Positions 25,513-35,339 of a stretch of 64,000 bases of DNA are shown here, one piece after another. Origin of the DNA: Berberis thunbergii (taxonomy: Eukaryota; Streptophyta; Magnoliopsida; Ranunculales; Berberidaceae). The stretch lies in NCBI GenBank assembly GCA_003290165.1, contig QNQO01005767.1:62001-126000 (forward strand). The letters are read 5' to 3'. Position 1 is the first letter of the stretch, and each line of letters begins with the position of its first letter. The notes beneath the pieces were generated by a model. It was not told the origin of the DNA. It saw only the letters and a list, made by a program, of their open reading frames with translations, and ran no database searches. The translations under genes and the position numbers were made by a program.

Positions 25513-25806
25513 CTACCTGTCACCAAAAATAATACCAGACAGAACACAATGACATTCTTCGCAGCAAATCCCACAATACTTCACACAACCATCAGCAAAA
25601 CTTGCTTTCGCACATCTTTCTTGGCATTTCGAATCACAAAAACCTTTTTCAAAACACACCAAATTAACATTCACTCAATGTGCAATTAAAAAAAAAACCT
25701 CAAGGATGTTTGATTAATCAACTTACTTGAACAAGCCATGGTGGTTTGAACAAAAGAGAAGCTCATGACGAGAGCTAGAAGAAGCATTATTACACGCTAC
25801 CTTCAT
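25513..25806 (-). pseudogene. GASA/snakin pseudogene
   Basis: Exon 1 (25806-25727) repeats the signal-peptide exon of the intact GASA gene, but a frame break after the first four codons forces initiation at the internal ATG (25787-25785). Exon 2 (25643-25513) reads [37 protein letters not shown] and then diverges into unrelated sequence with a stop, losing the last three cysteines. Nine cysteines remain. It is a truncated duplicate of the 22840-23209 gene. Confidence 0.85.
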
Positions 25807-25851
25807 TTTTGGCCCATTAGAGATCCTCTCAAGTTTTAAATGGTATGTTTT

Positions 25852-26243
25852 ATGGTTGAAAATCGAATAGACGGTTCGATTTTTTACTTACTGTGAATTG
25901 CATTTATTTTGGTTGGTTTAAAAAATTTAAAACCAAAATTGAACTGAACATTAATAAAACCGAACTGAAATCAAATCAACTGATTCTAATTTATGTAAAT
26001 TGTAATCGAATCGAATCAAACCGACTAAAATCGAAATAAAACCAAATCGACGTACTATTTTAAATATATATTATTTATTATATATACTCAATCGGTTCAG
26101 TTTTGTCGGTTGAAATCACATAGAAGCCGAACCGACCACTTCAGTTTTGAATATTTTAAAATCAAAACCGAATCAAACCAATTTATTCGGTTTTGATCAG
26201 TTCGATCGGTTTAATCGATTTGGTTGATTTTTTGTTCAACCCT
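25852..26243. mobile_element. hAT-type MITE (copy 2)
   Basis: Starts ATGGTTGAAAATCGA and ends TTGTTCAACCCT, like the element at 22406. The flanking octamers TATGTTTT and AATATTTT agree at six of eight positions, suggesting an older insertion. The interior has the same TCGGTTT/AAACCGA motifs in both orientations. Confidence 0.65.
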
Positions 26244-26572
26244 AATATTTTCTTGCTCATTTAATTTTATAACAAAACTTTCTCTCACATTAGCTTAAAT
26301 TGTAGTTTGACTTGTCATTTATTTGAAACACATAAGAAGTTAACATGGGTCTTTCAATGGTCAACAGAAGTAATTAAAATAATTTTACTCAAATTGTACT
26401 AAACAAAGTCAATTCAATGAATTCAATTCATACCTCATTTAAAACTATGCCATTGCATGTGCCATATGGTTACATATTCATCTATAAATATGTAGAAAAA
26501 CCAAAACCCTACCATCATATATACAAAAAAAACAAGTTCATCAATAAAGAAAAAAGAACACAAGAAAAAAAA

Positions 26573-26971
26573 ATGAGAACTCCATCGTCTCTTTTGCTTT
26601 TCGTTTGTTTATTTTTCATTCCTGTTCTCTTCTTCAATGAAATTTCAGCCAATGACGGAGATGAACCTATTGTTGTTGGTAGATGGGTGCCGATTGAAGA
26701 TGTGAAGAATCCACATGTTCAAGCAATAGCAAGGTTTGCGGTATATGAACACAATACAGAAGCTAATACAAATTTGAGCTTTGATCATGTGGTTAAAGGT
26801 GAAGTACAACAAGCCGCGGGAAGAAACTATCGCCTCTTTATAGTAGCAAAGCTGAGAGAATCAAAATTTCTCGGCCAAGATTCACCTCTTGATAAAAATT
26901 ATGAGGTTCTTGTACGGGAACAGGTGAATGGTTCTATGTACTTGGTTTATTTTAAATCACTGGATGGATGA
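26573..26971 (+). CDS. Secreted phytocystatin (cysteine protease inhibitor)
   Basis: A single-exon 132-aa protein. The chosen ATG (26573) follows an A-rich leader and starts a clear signal peptide (SLLLFVCLFFIPVLFF, residues ~6-21). The mature part has the plant cystatin helix motif IARFAVYEHN (LARFAV type) and a GRW near the N-terminus. The inhibitory loop reads QQAAG where the family has QxVxG. The second loop lacks the usual Trp (QVNGSMYLVY). Cystatins block papain-like proteases by wedging these loops into the active cleft, so binding strength may be reduced here. An upstream in-frame ATG (26417) would hide the signal peptide and is less likely. Fragments of related genes lie at 49.8 and 52.4 kb. 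Confidence 0.9.
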   Translation: MRTPSSLLLFVCLFFIPVLFFNEISANDGDEPIVVGRWVPIEDVKNPHVQAIARFAVYEHNTEANTNLSFDHVVKGEVQQAAGRNYRLFIVAKLRESKFLGQDSPLDKNYEVLVREQVNGSMYLVYFKSLDG

Positions 26972-27357
26972 GTCTATAAGAACTTGATCTCGTTTTAGAT
27001 TCTATTAGAATGAAAACCTATTGAATTTTATCATATTTAATAACAAAAATTTACTTTGAGTTATATGCATAATGATCTTATGTCTAATAATAAGTTTTGG
27101 GTGTGCATTAACAAACTTAAAAATATTTAGGACTAGGTTCCAAAGACTCAACTCTCTTTTTTTGGTGAAAAAAAATTTGAAAACTACAAGAATAAATGTA
27201 ATGTAAGGCTTCATTACAATAAAAAAAAGGATAATATATAATTATATTTATTCAAATATTAAGTTCACTCCAATATTTATGAGAGTAAGCTTAATTTTTA
27301 TGTGTTTATTCACGGTACTACCGTATTCACAATGTAGTACTAACATTAAATTTACTA

Positions 27358-27450
27358 GCTTCTTTGTTCAAGGGCACTTGGGGCCTCCTTTGGAGTTCTT
27401 TCCCGGTAACAAGGACACTAATCCCTGTTACCAAAAGTACCAGAACGAAG
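27358..27450 (-). pseudogene. GASA/snakin C-terminal fragment
   Basis: The minus strand reads SGTFGNRD, a stop, CPCYRE, then after a one-base deletion the codons corresponding to the KGGPKCP tail. This is the last third of a GASA domain with a nonsense change at the position of the conserved Glu before CPCY. No upstream exon is attached. Confidence 0.8.
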
Positions 27451-28146
27451 AAAAATGGTGAAATTAAAAGTTACATTTTTTCGAGGGTTTTTTTTCTAAA
27501 AATTTGAGATTTTTTCCTTAATTGCAATTTTTTCATAAATTTCAGAATTTTTTTTGTAAATTTCGCTTTTTCCGTAAAAATACAAAACCCACCTACCAAA
27601 AATTACATTTTTTTCGAGGATTTTTTTTGAAAATTTTCAGAGTTTTTTCGTAAATTTCGGAGTTTTTTTATATTATCAATTCTTCTAATTATTTATTGAT
27701 TTTTAAAACCACCCCCCTAATTTTCTAATTATCATTTCTTTTATTTATATATTGATTTTTGAAACAATCCATGTGTTTAATAGATTTATTTATTTACATC
27801 TATTTTTTCACATTTTCATATACCCTCGAAATTCATTATATATTTTTTATGTATTCTCAAATTTTTTTCGGTTTTTCTTTACTCACTGAAATATTTCTTA
27901 AAATCAGGATACCGACATGAACTCAAAAAACGAAATCACAATCCTTGATTGTAACAAGCATACTGCAAACTAAGAAATTAAGGGGATGAGCGGTTGTTTG
28001 TGTTGATCTGATGGTCAAATAAGTTTACATGTAAATTACTGGTCAAATTTGTTAAAATTTTAGTATACAAATTCAAAAAGGGAGAAATTTGATGGGGGTA
28101 AAAGAGAAAGAAAAAGAAGTAACATGAAATGGGGGAATTCTTAAAT
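27451..28146. other. T-rich low-complexity spacer
   Basis: Contains repeated T-runs with TCGTAAATTTC and AAATTT motifs between 27470 and 27900. No gene was recognised. Confidence 0.4.
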
Positions 28147-28254
28147 GCACCAGGAGATTGCCTGGTGGCTACTAGGCATCGTTGATGTGCCTCGAGATAG
28201 GAATTAACTGTGCCTGGTAACCACTAGGCAAGATACCAGGCAATCTCCCGGTGC
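28147..28254. repeat. 108-bp near-perfect palindrome
   Basis: GCACCAGGAGATTGCCTGGT at the left faces ACCAGGCAATCTCCCGGTGC at the right. A second inverted pair (GCCTGGTGGCTACTAGGC and GCCTGGTAACCACTAGGC) is nested inside. The size and structure suggest a hairpin MITE. No target duplication was identified. Confidence 0.7.
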
Positions 28255-28804
28255 CCTGTAGTATTACTCCATGAAATGGTTATGTAACAGGTAAATGACC
28301 CTTCATAAAATCAAAACATTCATTCTCCTTCCTTTCTTTAAGAGGAATACATACCATTTCCAGTTGCATTGACTCAATACTATTCATACAAAGCAAAGAA
28401 AAGCCAAGCAAATCAAATTTTCTATAAGGTAACTCCCCCCCCCCCCCCCCCCTAATGCACGAACACCTACGTACTAAGCCAAAAAAAAGTTTTGACAGAA
28501 AATCAAACTGGTTTAAGAAAGCTAGAATCTTTCAAAAGGTCTCACAAGAGAAAACCTCTTCTTCTTTGTGGTGATTCCTCTCAAACTCTGTTTGCTATGC
28601 CGAACATCCACAAAAAGCTAAGGACTCCTACCTGTAGGCTGTTAACTTTAACTACAAGAAAACCTAAGCTCATACAAACAAGCATTCTTTCTCTCCATGC
28701 AACCCCTCCATCTTCAGGCCACTATTTATAATTTCTTCACCATGGACATATTTCAAACTCATCGAAAGTTGGTATTATTTGTTGGTATGCATATTGAGAG
28801 TAAA
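28255..28804. other. Upstream region of the exonuclease pseudogene
   Basis: Contains a C-run at 28435-28452 and no recognised coding sequence. It presumably held the promoter and 5' leader of the NEN-like gene. Confidence 0.4.
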
Positions 28805-28911
28805 ATGGCGGGTCTTAATTCAAATGGTGAAACTACCACCAAAATCGTTTTCTTCGACTTAGAGACAACGGTACCTAGTCGAACAGGCCTGTACTAGAAT
28901 TTGGAGCAATG

Positions 28912-29038
28912 ACATGACAACTCCACGGTTAGAGCTTGGCGGATGATACCACTAGGTCATGGGCCAGCTTGCAGCATCTTTATGGGTTCTAGGATCCTAT
29001 AAAAACCCTGCTTGCCTTTCAAAAGAAAAAAAAAAAAA
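28912..29038 (+). mobile_element. tRNA-derived SINE
   Basis: A short element of about 127 bp with a B-box-like GGTTCTAGGATCC (28984-28996), a conserved tail GGATCCTATAAAAACCC and a poly-A end (29025-29040). It is flanked by imperfect duplications AATTTGGAGCAATG and AATTTGAGCAATGG, which are coding sequence of the exonuclease. The same tail occurs in the SINE at 57988. Confidence 0.75.
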
Positions 29039-29343
29039 AATTTGAGCAATGGTTGTTTGCCCACAAAAGCTTGTTGAATTGGGGAGTTATTGTACTCTGA
29101 TTAGACCCAAAAACCTAGTTGTGGTTTCATTAACTTCAGGGCGTACTGAAGGAATAACACGTAAGGTTGTTGCTACTGCCCCAATGTTTGAGAATGTTGA
29201 TGATCGTATTTTTAGTATCTTGGATGGTAGAGTGTGGGCAGAACATAATATCCTAAGATTCGATTGTGCACGCATCAGGGAGGCGTTTGCAGATATTGGT
29301 CGATCTGCTCCAGTGCCTGTTGGAATGATTGATTCCTTGCCCG

Positions 29344-29596
29344 TGTTAGAGATTAATCTAGACTAGTTCTAGAAGAGATGTGTTTTTTGGTGTTCCAGTG
29401 TGTCTTTTAGTATTACCAAGTGTCTTTTGGTAATGGTCATGTGAGTCATATTTAAACCGATGTATTATTTGGTTTCAAGCAATGTGAATAAAGTGAGTTC
29501 TCTACACATCAGAGTTATAGTTTTATCAAGAGATTACACTCTATCTTGTTTTCCTTATCTTTTTTTTTCATTCACATAGTTGGTTAAATCCCAACA
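29344..29596 (+). repeat. 5' LTR of copia element
   Basis: A 253-bp LTR, TG...CA, with an AATAAAG polyadenylation-like signal near 29488. It is followed three bases later by the primer-binding site. Confidence 0.93.
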
Positions 29597-29599
29597 AAT

Positions 29600-29611
29600 T
29601 GGTATCAGAGC
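29600..29611 (+). promoter_or_regulatory. tRNA-iMet primer-binding site
   Basis: TGGTATCAGAGC, complementary to the 3' end of initiator methionine tRNA, the usual primer of plant copia reverse transcription. Confidence 0.9.
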
Positions 29612-31786
29612 CTAGTCGAAAGAACCATGGCGTTCAACAACACCAATTCCGTCCAACCTCCACTTCCTTTTCTTACCAATAAGAACTACAATCATTGGAG
29701 AATGAAGATGATGGCCCTATTTGGTTCACAAGACCTATTGGAGATCATAGAGATTGGTTTCCAAGAGCCCGAAGATGAAACAAATGCACAAGACTTGGCC
29801 GAGTTGAAGTCTAACCGCAAGAAAGACTACAAAGCCAATTAAGTATTTCATTATGCAAACAGTAGATGAAGCTATTTTGGACAGAATTTCAGTAGCCACA
29901 ACGGCTAAACAAGCTTGGGATATTCTTTATTCTTCATACAAAGGAGATGACAAAGTCAAGATGGTGTGTCTACAAACTCTTCGAGGGGAGTTTGATACAC
30001 TAAGAATGAAGGAGTCCGAGACTATTGAAGAATACTTCAATCGGGTTATCTCAACTGTCAACCAATTGAGATTGAATGGTGAGAATCTAGAAGACCAAAG
30101 AATTGTCGAAAAAATCCTTCAGAGTTTGACTCGAAAATTTGAGTCTAGTGTTGTTGCTATTGAAGAATCCAAGGATTTATCTTCTTTGTCGGTGGAGAGT
30201 TTATTGGGATCACTACAATCCCATGAACTACGAATGAAGCAATATGATTCTAGTTCTATTGAACAAGCCTTTCAAACGTAAGTCTCCTTTAGAGATTCCT
30301 CTAAAGATGGCTTGAGAGGAAGAGGTCGTGGAAGAGCCACTTCTCGTGGTAGAGGAAGAGGCTATGGTGGACAAGAGAAATCTCATGATGGTGAGTCTTC
30401 ATCTTATCGTGGAAGAGGGAGATATTCCTTATCAAATATTCAATGACATCGTTGTCATATGTATGGCCATGTCAAGAAATATTGTAGAAAGAGGATGGAG
30501 GAAGACAACAAAGAATTCAATTTTATGCATGAGGAGGAAGAAGACAATCTTTTCCTTACATGCAATGTTCATGGAGCTTCCTTAGAAGATGTGTGGTTCG
30601 TGGATAGTGGTTGTAGCAACCACATGACCGGGAACAAGAAGGCCTTTGTGGAGATAAATGAGACATTTCAAAGTGAAGTTAGAACCGGAGATGACAACAA
30701 GCTTCAAGTCAAAGGAAGGGGTGATATTCTTGTCCAAACCAAGCAAGGAGTAAAGTGGCTCTCAAATATATTTTATGTTCCAAGCCTTAAGCACAATCTC
30801 TTAAGTGTTGGGCAACTTCTTTTGAAGGGGTATGAAGTAAATTTCAAGGGAGTTTTGTGTGAGATCAAAGATAAGAATGATGTTATTATTGGAAAGGTGG
30901 GAATGACCAAAAGCAAAATGTTTCCTTTATCTTTCCAAAGTAACATTAACTCTTGTTTCTATTCTATTCAAGACAAGTCTTGGCTATGGCATTATCGATA
31001 TGGTCACTTGAGTTTTAAAACTCTATCTCTTATGGGCAAGAAGAATCTTGTGGAGGGCTTGCCTACAATTCAACTTCAAGATAAAGTATGTGAAGGATGT
31101 GTCTTGGGGAAGCATAGTAGGAATTCTTTTCCTAGTGGGAAGGCATGGAGAGCGTCAAAGCCACTTGAGCTTGTGCACACCGATCTTTGTGGGGCAATGC
31201 ATACTACTTCAATGTGGTAACCGTTATTTTGTTACCTTCATTGATGACTATAATAGGAAGACTTGGATATACTTTCTAAAACAAAAATCGGAAGTATATG
31301 GTTGTTTCAAAAATTTCAAGGCTTTTGTTGAAAAGCAAAGTGGTTTCCTATTGAAAACTCTTCGCTCGGATCAAGGGGGAGAATATATTGATCATGGGCT
31401 TCGAGATTTCTTAAAAGATCATGGTATTCGACATCAAATTTTCAGGCTGTGGTACCCCACAACAAAATGGAGTCGCCGAAAGAAAAAAGCGCACAATTAT
31501 GGAGTTGGCTAGAAGTATGTTGAAGGCCAAGGGATTGCCAAATTCCTTTTGGGCGGAAGCGGTAGCATGTGTTGTTTATCTGTTGAATCGTTCCTCTTCT
31601 AAAAGTGTGCAAGACAAGACGCCACAAGAAGCTTGGAGCGGACACAAACCAAGTGTTGATCACTTGAGAATTTTCGGAAGCATTGCCTATTCACATGTAC
31701 CGGATGAAAGAAGATAGAAGCTAGATGACAAGTCTGAGAATTAATGCATTTTTGTTGGATATAGTGAATGTTCCAAGGCATACAAG

Positions 31787-33664
31787 TTGTACAATCCCAT
31801 CTCCAAGAAACTCATTATAAGCCGTGATGTGAAGTTCAATGAAGGAGAATCTTGGAATTGGATAGAAAATGCAACCAAAGAAAATTCAAGTTGCATAGAA
31901 ATCGAAGAAGAAATTGAAGCTCCAATTGAAGAAAACGAAGAGGTTGGTATTCCACCTTCTTCTCCCAATTCTACTTCACAACCCTCTTCATCTTCAAGTT
32001 CAAGTTCAACTTCAAGTTCCCCTTCGAAAAAGACAAGGAGTATCCAAGATCTTTATGAACAAACAAGTAGCAATTTGGATGATGATTTGGTTAATTTTGC
32101 TTTGTTTGTTGATGCCAATCCAATTAAGTTTGAAGAGGCTTCTAAAGATGAGAAGTGGAACCGTGCAATGGATAATGAAATTGATGCTATTAAAAGAAAC
32201 AAGACTTGGGAACTTGTTGATCTCCCAAATGACAAGAAACCTCCTGATGTGAAGTGGGTTTACAAAACAAAATTGAACTCAAAAGGCGAGGTTGATAAGC
32301 ACAAAGCACGCTTGGTGGTGAAAGGCTACAAACAAAAGTATGGTGTTGATTTCCAAGAAGTATTTGCACCCGTGGCTCGCCTTGAAACAATTCGAACAGT
32401 ACTTGCATTGGCAGCTCAAAGAGAATGGAAAGTCTATCAAATGGATGTCAAATTGGCATTCTTGAATGGCTTTCTTGAGGAGGAAGTTTATATAACTCAA
32501 CCACTTGGTTATGTGAATATTGGAGAAGAAAACAAAGTATGTCATTTAAAAAAAGCCTTATATGGGCTTAAACAAGCACCAAGGGCATGGTATAGTCGTA
32601 TTGATGGCTATTTTTTGAAGAATGGTTTTAAAAGATGTCCATTTGAACATACTCTTTACACCAAGGAAGGATCTCATGGTGAGTTTTTGATAGTATGCTT
32701 ATATGTTGATAATTTAATATTCACCGGAAGTTGTTCAAGTATGAATGAAGATTTCAAGAAAGCTATGATGAATGAGTTCGAAATGACCGACATGGGACTA
32801 CTCCATTATTTCTTGGGCATTGAAGTTGAACAACAAAGAGATAGGATCATCATCATTCAACAGAAGTATGCAAAAGATTTATTAAGAAAGTTTAGAATGG
32901 AGGGCGCACTACCAATTAGCACACCTATGGAGGCTGGTTTGAAGCTAAGCAAATGCAAAGACAATAGGCATGTTGATGGAACTCTTTATAGAAGTCTTGT
33001 TGGTAGTCTTATGTACTTGACTTCCACTAGACCCGATCTTATGTTTGCGGTGAGTATGCTTAGTAGATTCATGGAATCTCCTAGGCAAAATCATTGGGAA
33101 GCTGGAAAAAGAGTCTTAAGGTATGTGAGTAGAACAATTCATGAAGGCATTCAATTCACGAAAGTTGAAGAACCAAGTTTGGTAGGTTATTGTGATAGTG
33201 ATTGGGGAGGAAGTGTTGATGATAGTAAAAGCACTTCCGGTTATGTTTTTAATATTGGTTCCGGCGCAATCTCATGGGCATCTAAAAAGCAAGCTATTGT
33301 GACTCTCTCTACAACCGAGTCCGAATATGTCTCACTGGCTTTTGCATCTTGTCAAGCACTTTGGTTGATTTGGGTTTTGAGTGAAATCAAGCATGGACCT
33401 GTTAGTTCTCCTACACTGTTTTGTGATAACAGTTCGGCTATTTCACTTACAAAGAATCCGGTTTTTCATGGCAAAAGCAAGCATATAAGGATCAAATATC
33501 ATTTCATTCGAGACTTGGTTAAGGAGGGACATATCAGTGTGAAATTTTGCAGATCTCAAGATCAAGTTGCCGATATTTTCACTAAAGCTTTGAAGACCGA
33601 CACATTCAACAAGTTGAAGAAGAAGCTTGGAATGGTTATAGTCCAGCTTAAGGAGGGATGTTAG
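31787..33664 (+). pseudogene. Copia integrase C-end, reverse transcriptase and RNase H (long open frame)
   Basis: A 625-codon open stretch, the best preserved part of the element. It includes a Ser-rich linker (near 31980-32030), the RT entry VKWVYKTKLNSKGEVDKHKARLV, MDVKLAFLNG, and KALYGLKQAPRAWY. The catalytic box reads YVDN (about 32702-32713) instead of YVDD, which removes a metal-binding Asp. RNase H follows with GYCDSDWGGSVDD, STSGY, LSTTESEY and HIRIKYHFIRD. The frame ends at the polypurine tract before the 3' LTR. It lacks its own start, being the 3' end of a frameshifted polyprotein. Confidence 0.93.
33650..33658 (+). promoter_or_regulatory. Polypurine tract
   Basis: AAGGAGGGA immediately precedes the 3' LTR and would prime plus-strand synthesis. 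Confidence 0.85.
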
Positions 33665-33911
33665 AGATTAATCTAGACTAGTTCTAGAAGAGATGTGTCT
33701 TTTGGTGTTCCAATGTGTCTTTTAATATTACTAAGTGTCTTTTGGTAATGGTCATGTGAGTCCTATTTAAACCCATGTATTATTTGGTTTCAAGCAATGT
33801 GAATAAAGTGAGTTCTCTACACATCAGAGTTCTAGTTTTATCAAGAGATTACACTCTATCTTGTTTTCCTTATCTTTTTTTTTTCATTCACATAGTTGGT
33901 TAAATCCCAAC
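33659..33911 (+). repeat. 3' LTR of copia element
   Basis: Matches the 5' LTR at about 97%. The last base of the terminal CA is replaced at the junction, and no 5-bp duplication flanks the element. This agrees with a small deletion of host sequence at this border. Confidence 0.9.
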
Positions 33912-34697
33912 TTGAAATATGAAGGTATATTTCAATTATACTTTTCTCACAAATATGATGCCAATTCCTACAAACTGTAAATTTTATTTTATTGCTAAAA
34001 ACAACTTAATATTTGATTGTTTCCTCTTTCAGAATGGCAACATTGGCCTCATACTTTGGGCTTGGCCAACAGAAGCACAGGTAGACTATTGCATGTCATT
34101 TTGAACTGTCAAGGTAGTTCTTGAACGATAGCATGTGAAAACTGAACCATGGTTTTAACTCCCTTTCAGAAGCCTTGCAGACATTCGCATGAATTTGGAA
34201 GTCCTAAAACACTGTGCCACACTATTGTTCTTGGTAAAAATACTCTCTTTCCTTTGGCCATATAAAACTTCATTGTTTTATTTATTTTCAGAATTTTTAT
34301 GTTTCTAATCTTCTATTAACTGTACGACTTATAATCAGGAGGCGAGCCTTCCAAATTTATTGATTACTAACAGACGTCAGGGCTCTCCTACAATAATGAC
34401 AAGAAGTAGAACCAATAGTAAGCTAGTGACTGATGGAGAGTCTAGTAGAAAATCTCCTCCTACATCTGCTGGGTACAAACGAGCAGGTCCCTACCCAATG
34501 AGCAAGTTCAAAAAGGTTTACATTTTCTTATTCATATAAGGATATGCTTATATATACAATCAGTATTTGTTAACTCTAATGGTCGGACTTTTTATATGAA
34601 ACGGATGACTGAGAGGATGAAGAATGTGTTGTGTAAAGCACAAGGAAACCTGCCCCTAGGCAATGTCCTCAAGCATTCACATTTGGTACTCAGATGA

Positions 34698-35339
34698 TTA
34701 AGGAGGACTGAGGTGCTTTAACAGATTTTTCATCGATTCACTTCAATTGTAAGCAATAAAGACAAAGACAAACCTTTATGGGTTGCATGTTTCAAATGCA
34801 TGAGAAAGACTGACGATATCCTAGTTGCATTTGGATTTTTTAACTTGAAATAAACAAAATCAAACTGCACATATGTAATCCTTCCCCGAACGAAAACACG
34901 GGGAGCTAACCATTACGTTATTCATTTATTTGTTTGATAGAATTACCTTGTACAACAATTAGTTTCGGCTTATATTCTAAAGTGTCTCGGTAGCAATAAA
35001 TCCTTTATTTTTTTTCCCTTTTTATATCTTATTTTATAATTTAGCAGCACGTTTCATCCTGCCTGATAAACCAAACATGATGAAACGCAGGCAGGATGAA
35101 ACGGAGAGTAACATGAAATCAGATAACAGTGTTGCTCAGCAATTTTTATTTGTCTGGTTGTAGCAGAATATCTTATGTACTAAATACAAACAACAGCCCA
35201 CAACAAGAGCCTTGTCTCAACTCTTACATCAAACAAGTATACATTACAGTTCAGTCTGTTAGCGATTCCATCTGTTCAAGCGCATAGCAAGCAAACAAAC
35301 AATAAAATTTACTCGGAAGAGGGCTAAAAACCATCGAGA
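34698..35339. other. Spacer between convergent exonuclease pseudogene and sulfate transporter
   Basis: Contains a perfect 15-bp stem (GTTTCATCCTGCCTG at 35051-35065 and its inverse at 35088-35102) with a 22-nt loop, in the interval where both transcripts would end. Otherwise no feature was recognised. Confidence 0.5.

Larger units (their letters stand above)
29344..33911 (+). mobile_element. Ty1/copia LTR retrotransposon, full-length but defective
   Basis: A 4.57-kb element. LTRs (29344-29596 and 33659-33911) begin TGTTAGAGATTAATC and end AAATCCCAAC(A). The internal order is gag, protease, integrase, RT, RNase H, which is the copia order. Gag (from 29627) has an in-frame stop at 29840, and its zinc knuckle (near 30450) has lost the first Cys to TGA. 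The protease shows FVDSGCSNHMT (30598-30630). The integrase pieces include WHYRYGH, CEGCVLGKHSR, TLRSDQGGEY and PQQNGVAERKKRTI, separated by two frameshifts near 31215 and 31440. The LTRs differ at about seven substitutions and one indel in 253 bp. It inserted into the exonuclease gene. Confidence 0.95.
28805..34697 (+). pseudogene. NEN-like DEDDh 3'-5' exonuclease gene, broken by SINE and copia insertions
   Basis: The N-terminus MAGLNSNGETTTKIVFFDLETTVPSR carries the first exonuclease motif (D-x-E). The frame then breaks near 28885 and a SINE splits the LEFGA motif. Reading resumes at 29049 with VVCPQKLVELGSY...AEHNILRFDCARIREAF...GMIDSLP and stops where a copia LTR begins (29344). Beyond the copia element the remaining exons are visible: 34033-34080 (MATLASYFGLGQQKH), 34170-34233 (SLADIRMNLEVLKHCATLLFL), 34339-34515 and a last exon about 34605-34697 ending HSHLVLR, whose acceptor AG is missing. 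The order matches plant NEN exonucleases of the sieve-element enucleation family. About 25-30 nt at the copia site appear lost. The gene is dead. Confidence 0.85.

Noticed and set aside
26417..26572. Upstream in-frame start of the cystatin
   Set aside because: It would add 52 residues before the signal peptide, and the A-rich leader before 26573 looks untranslated.
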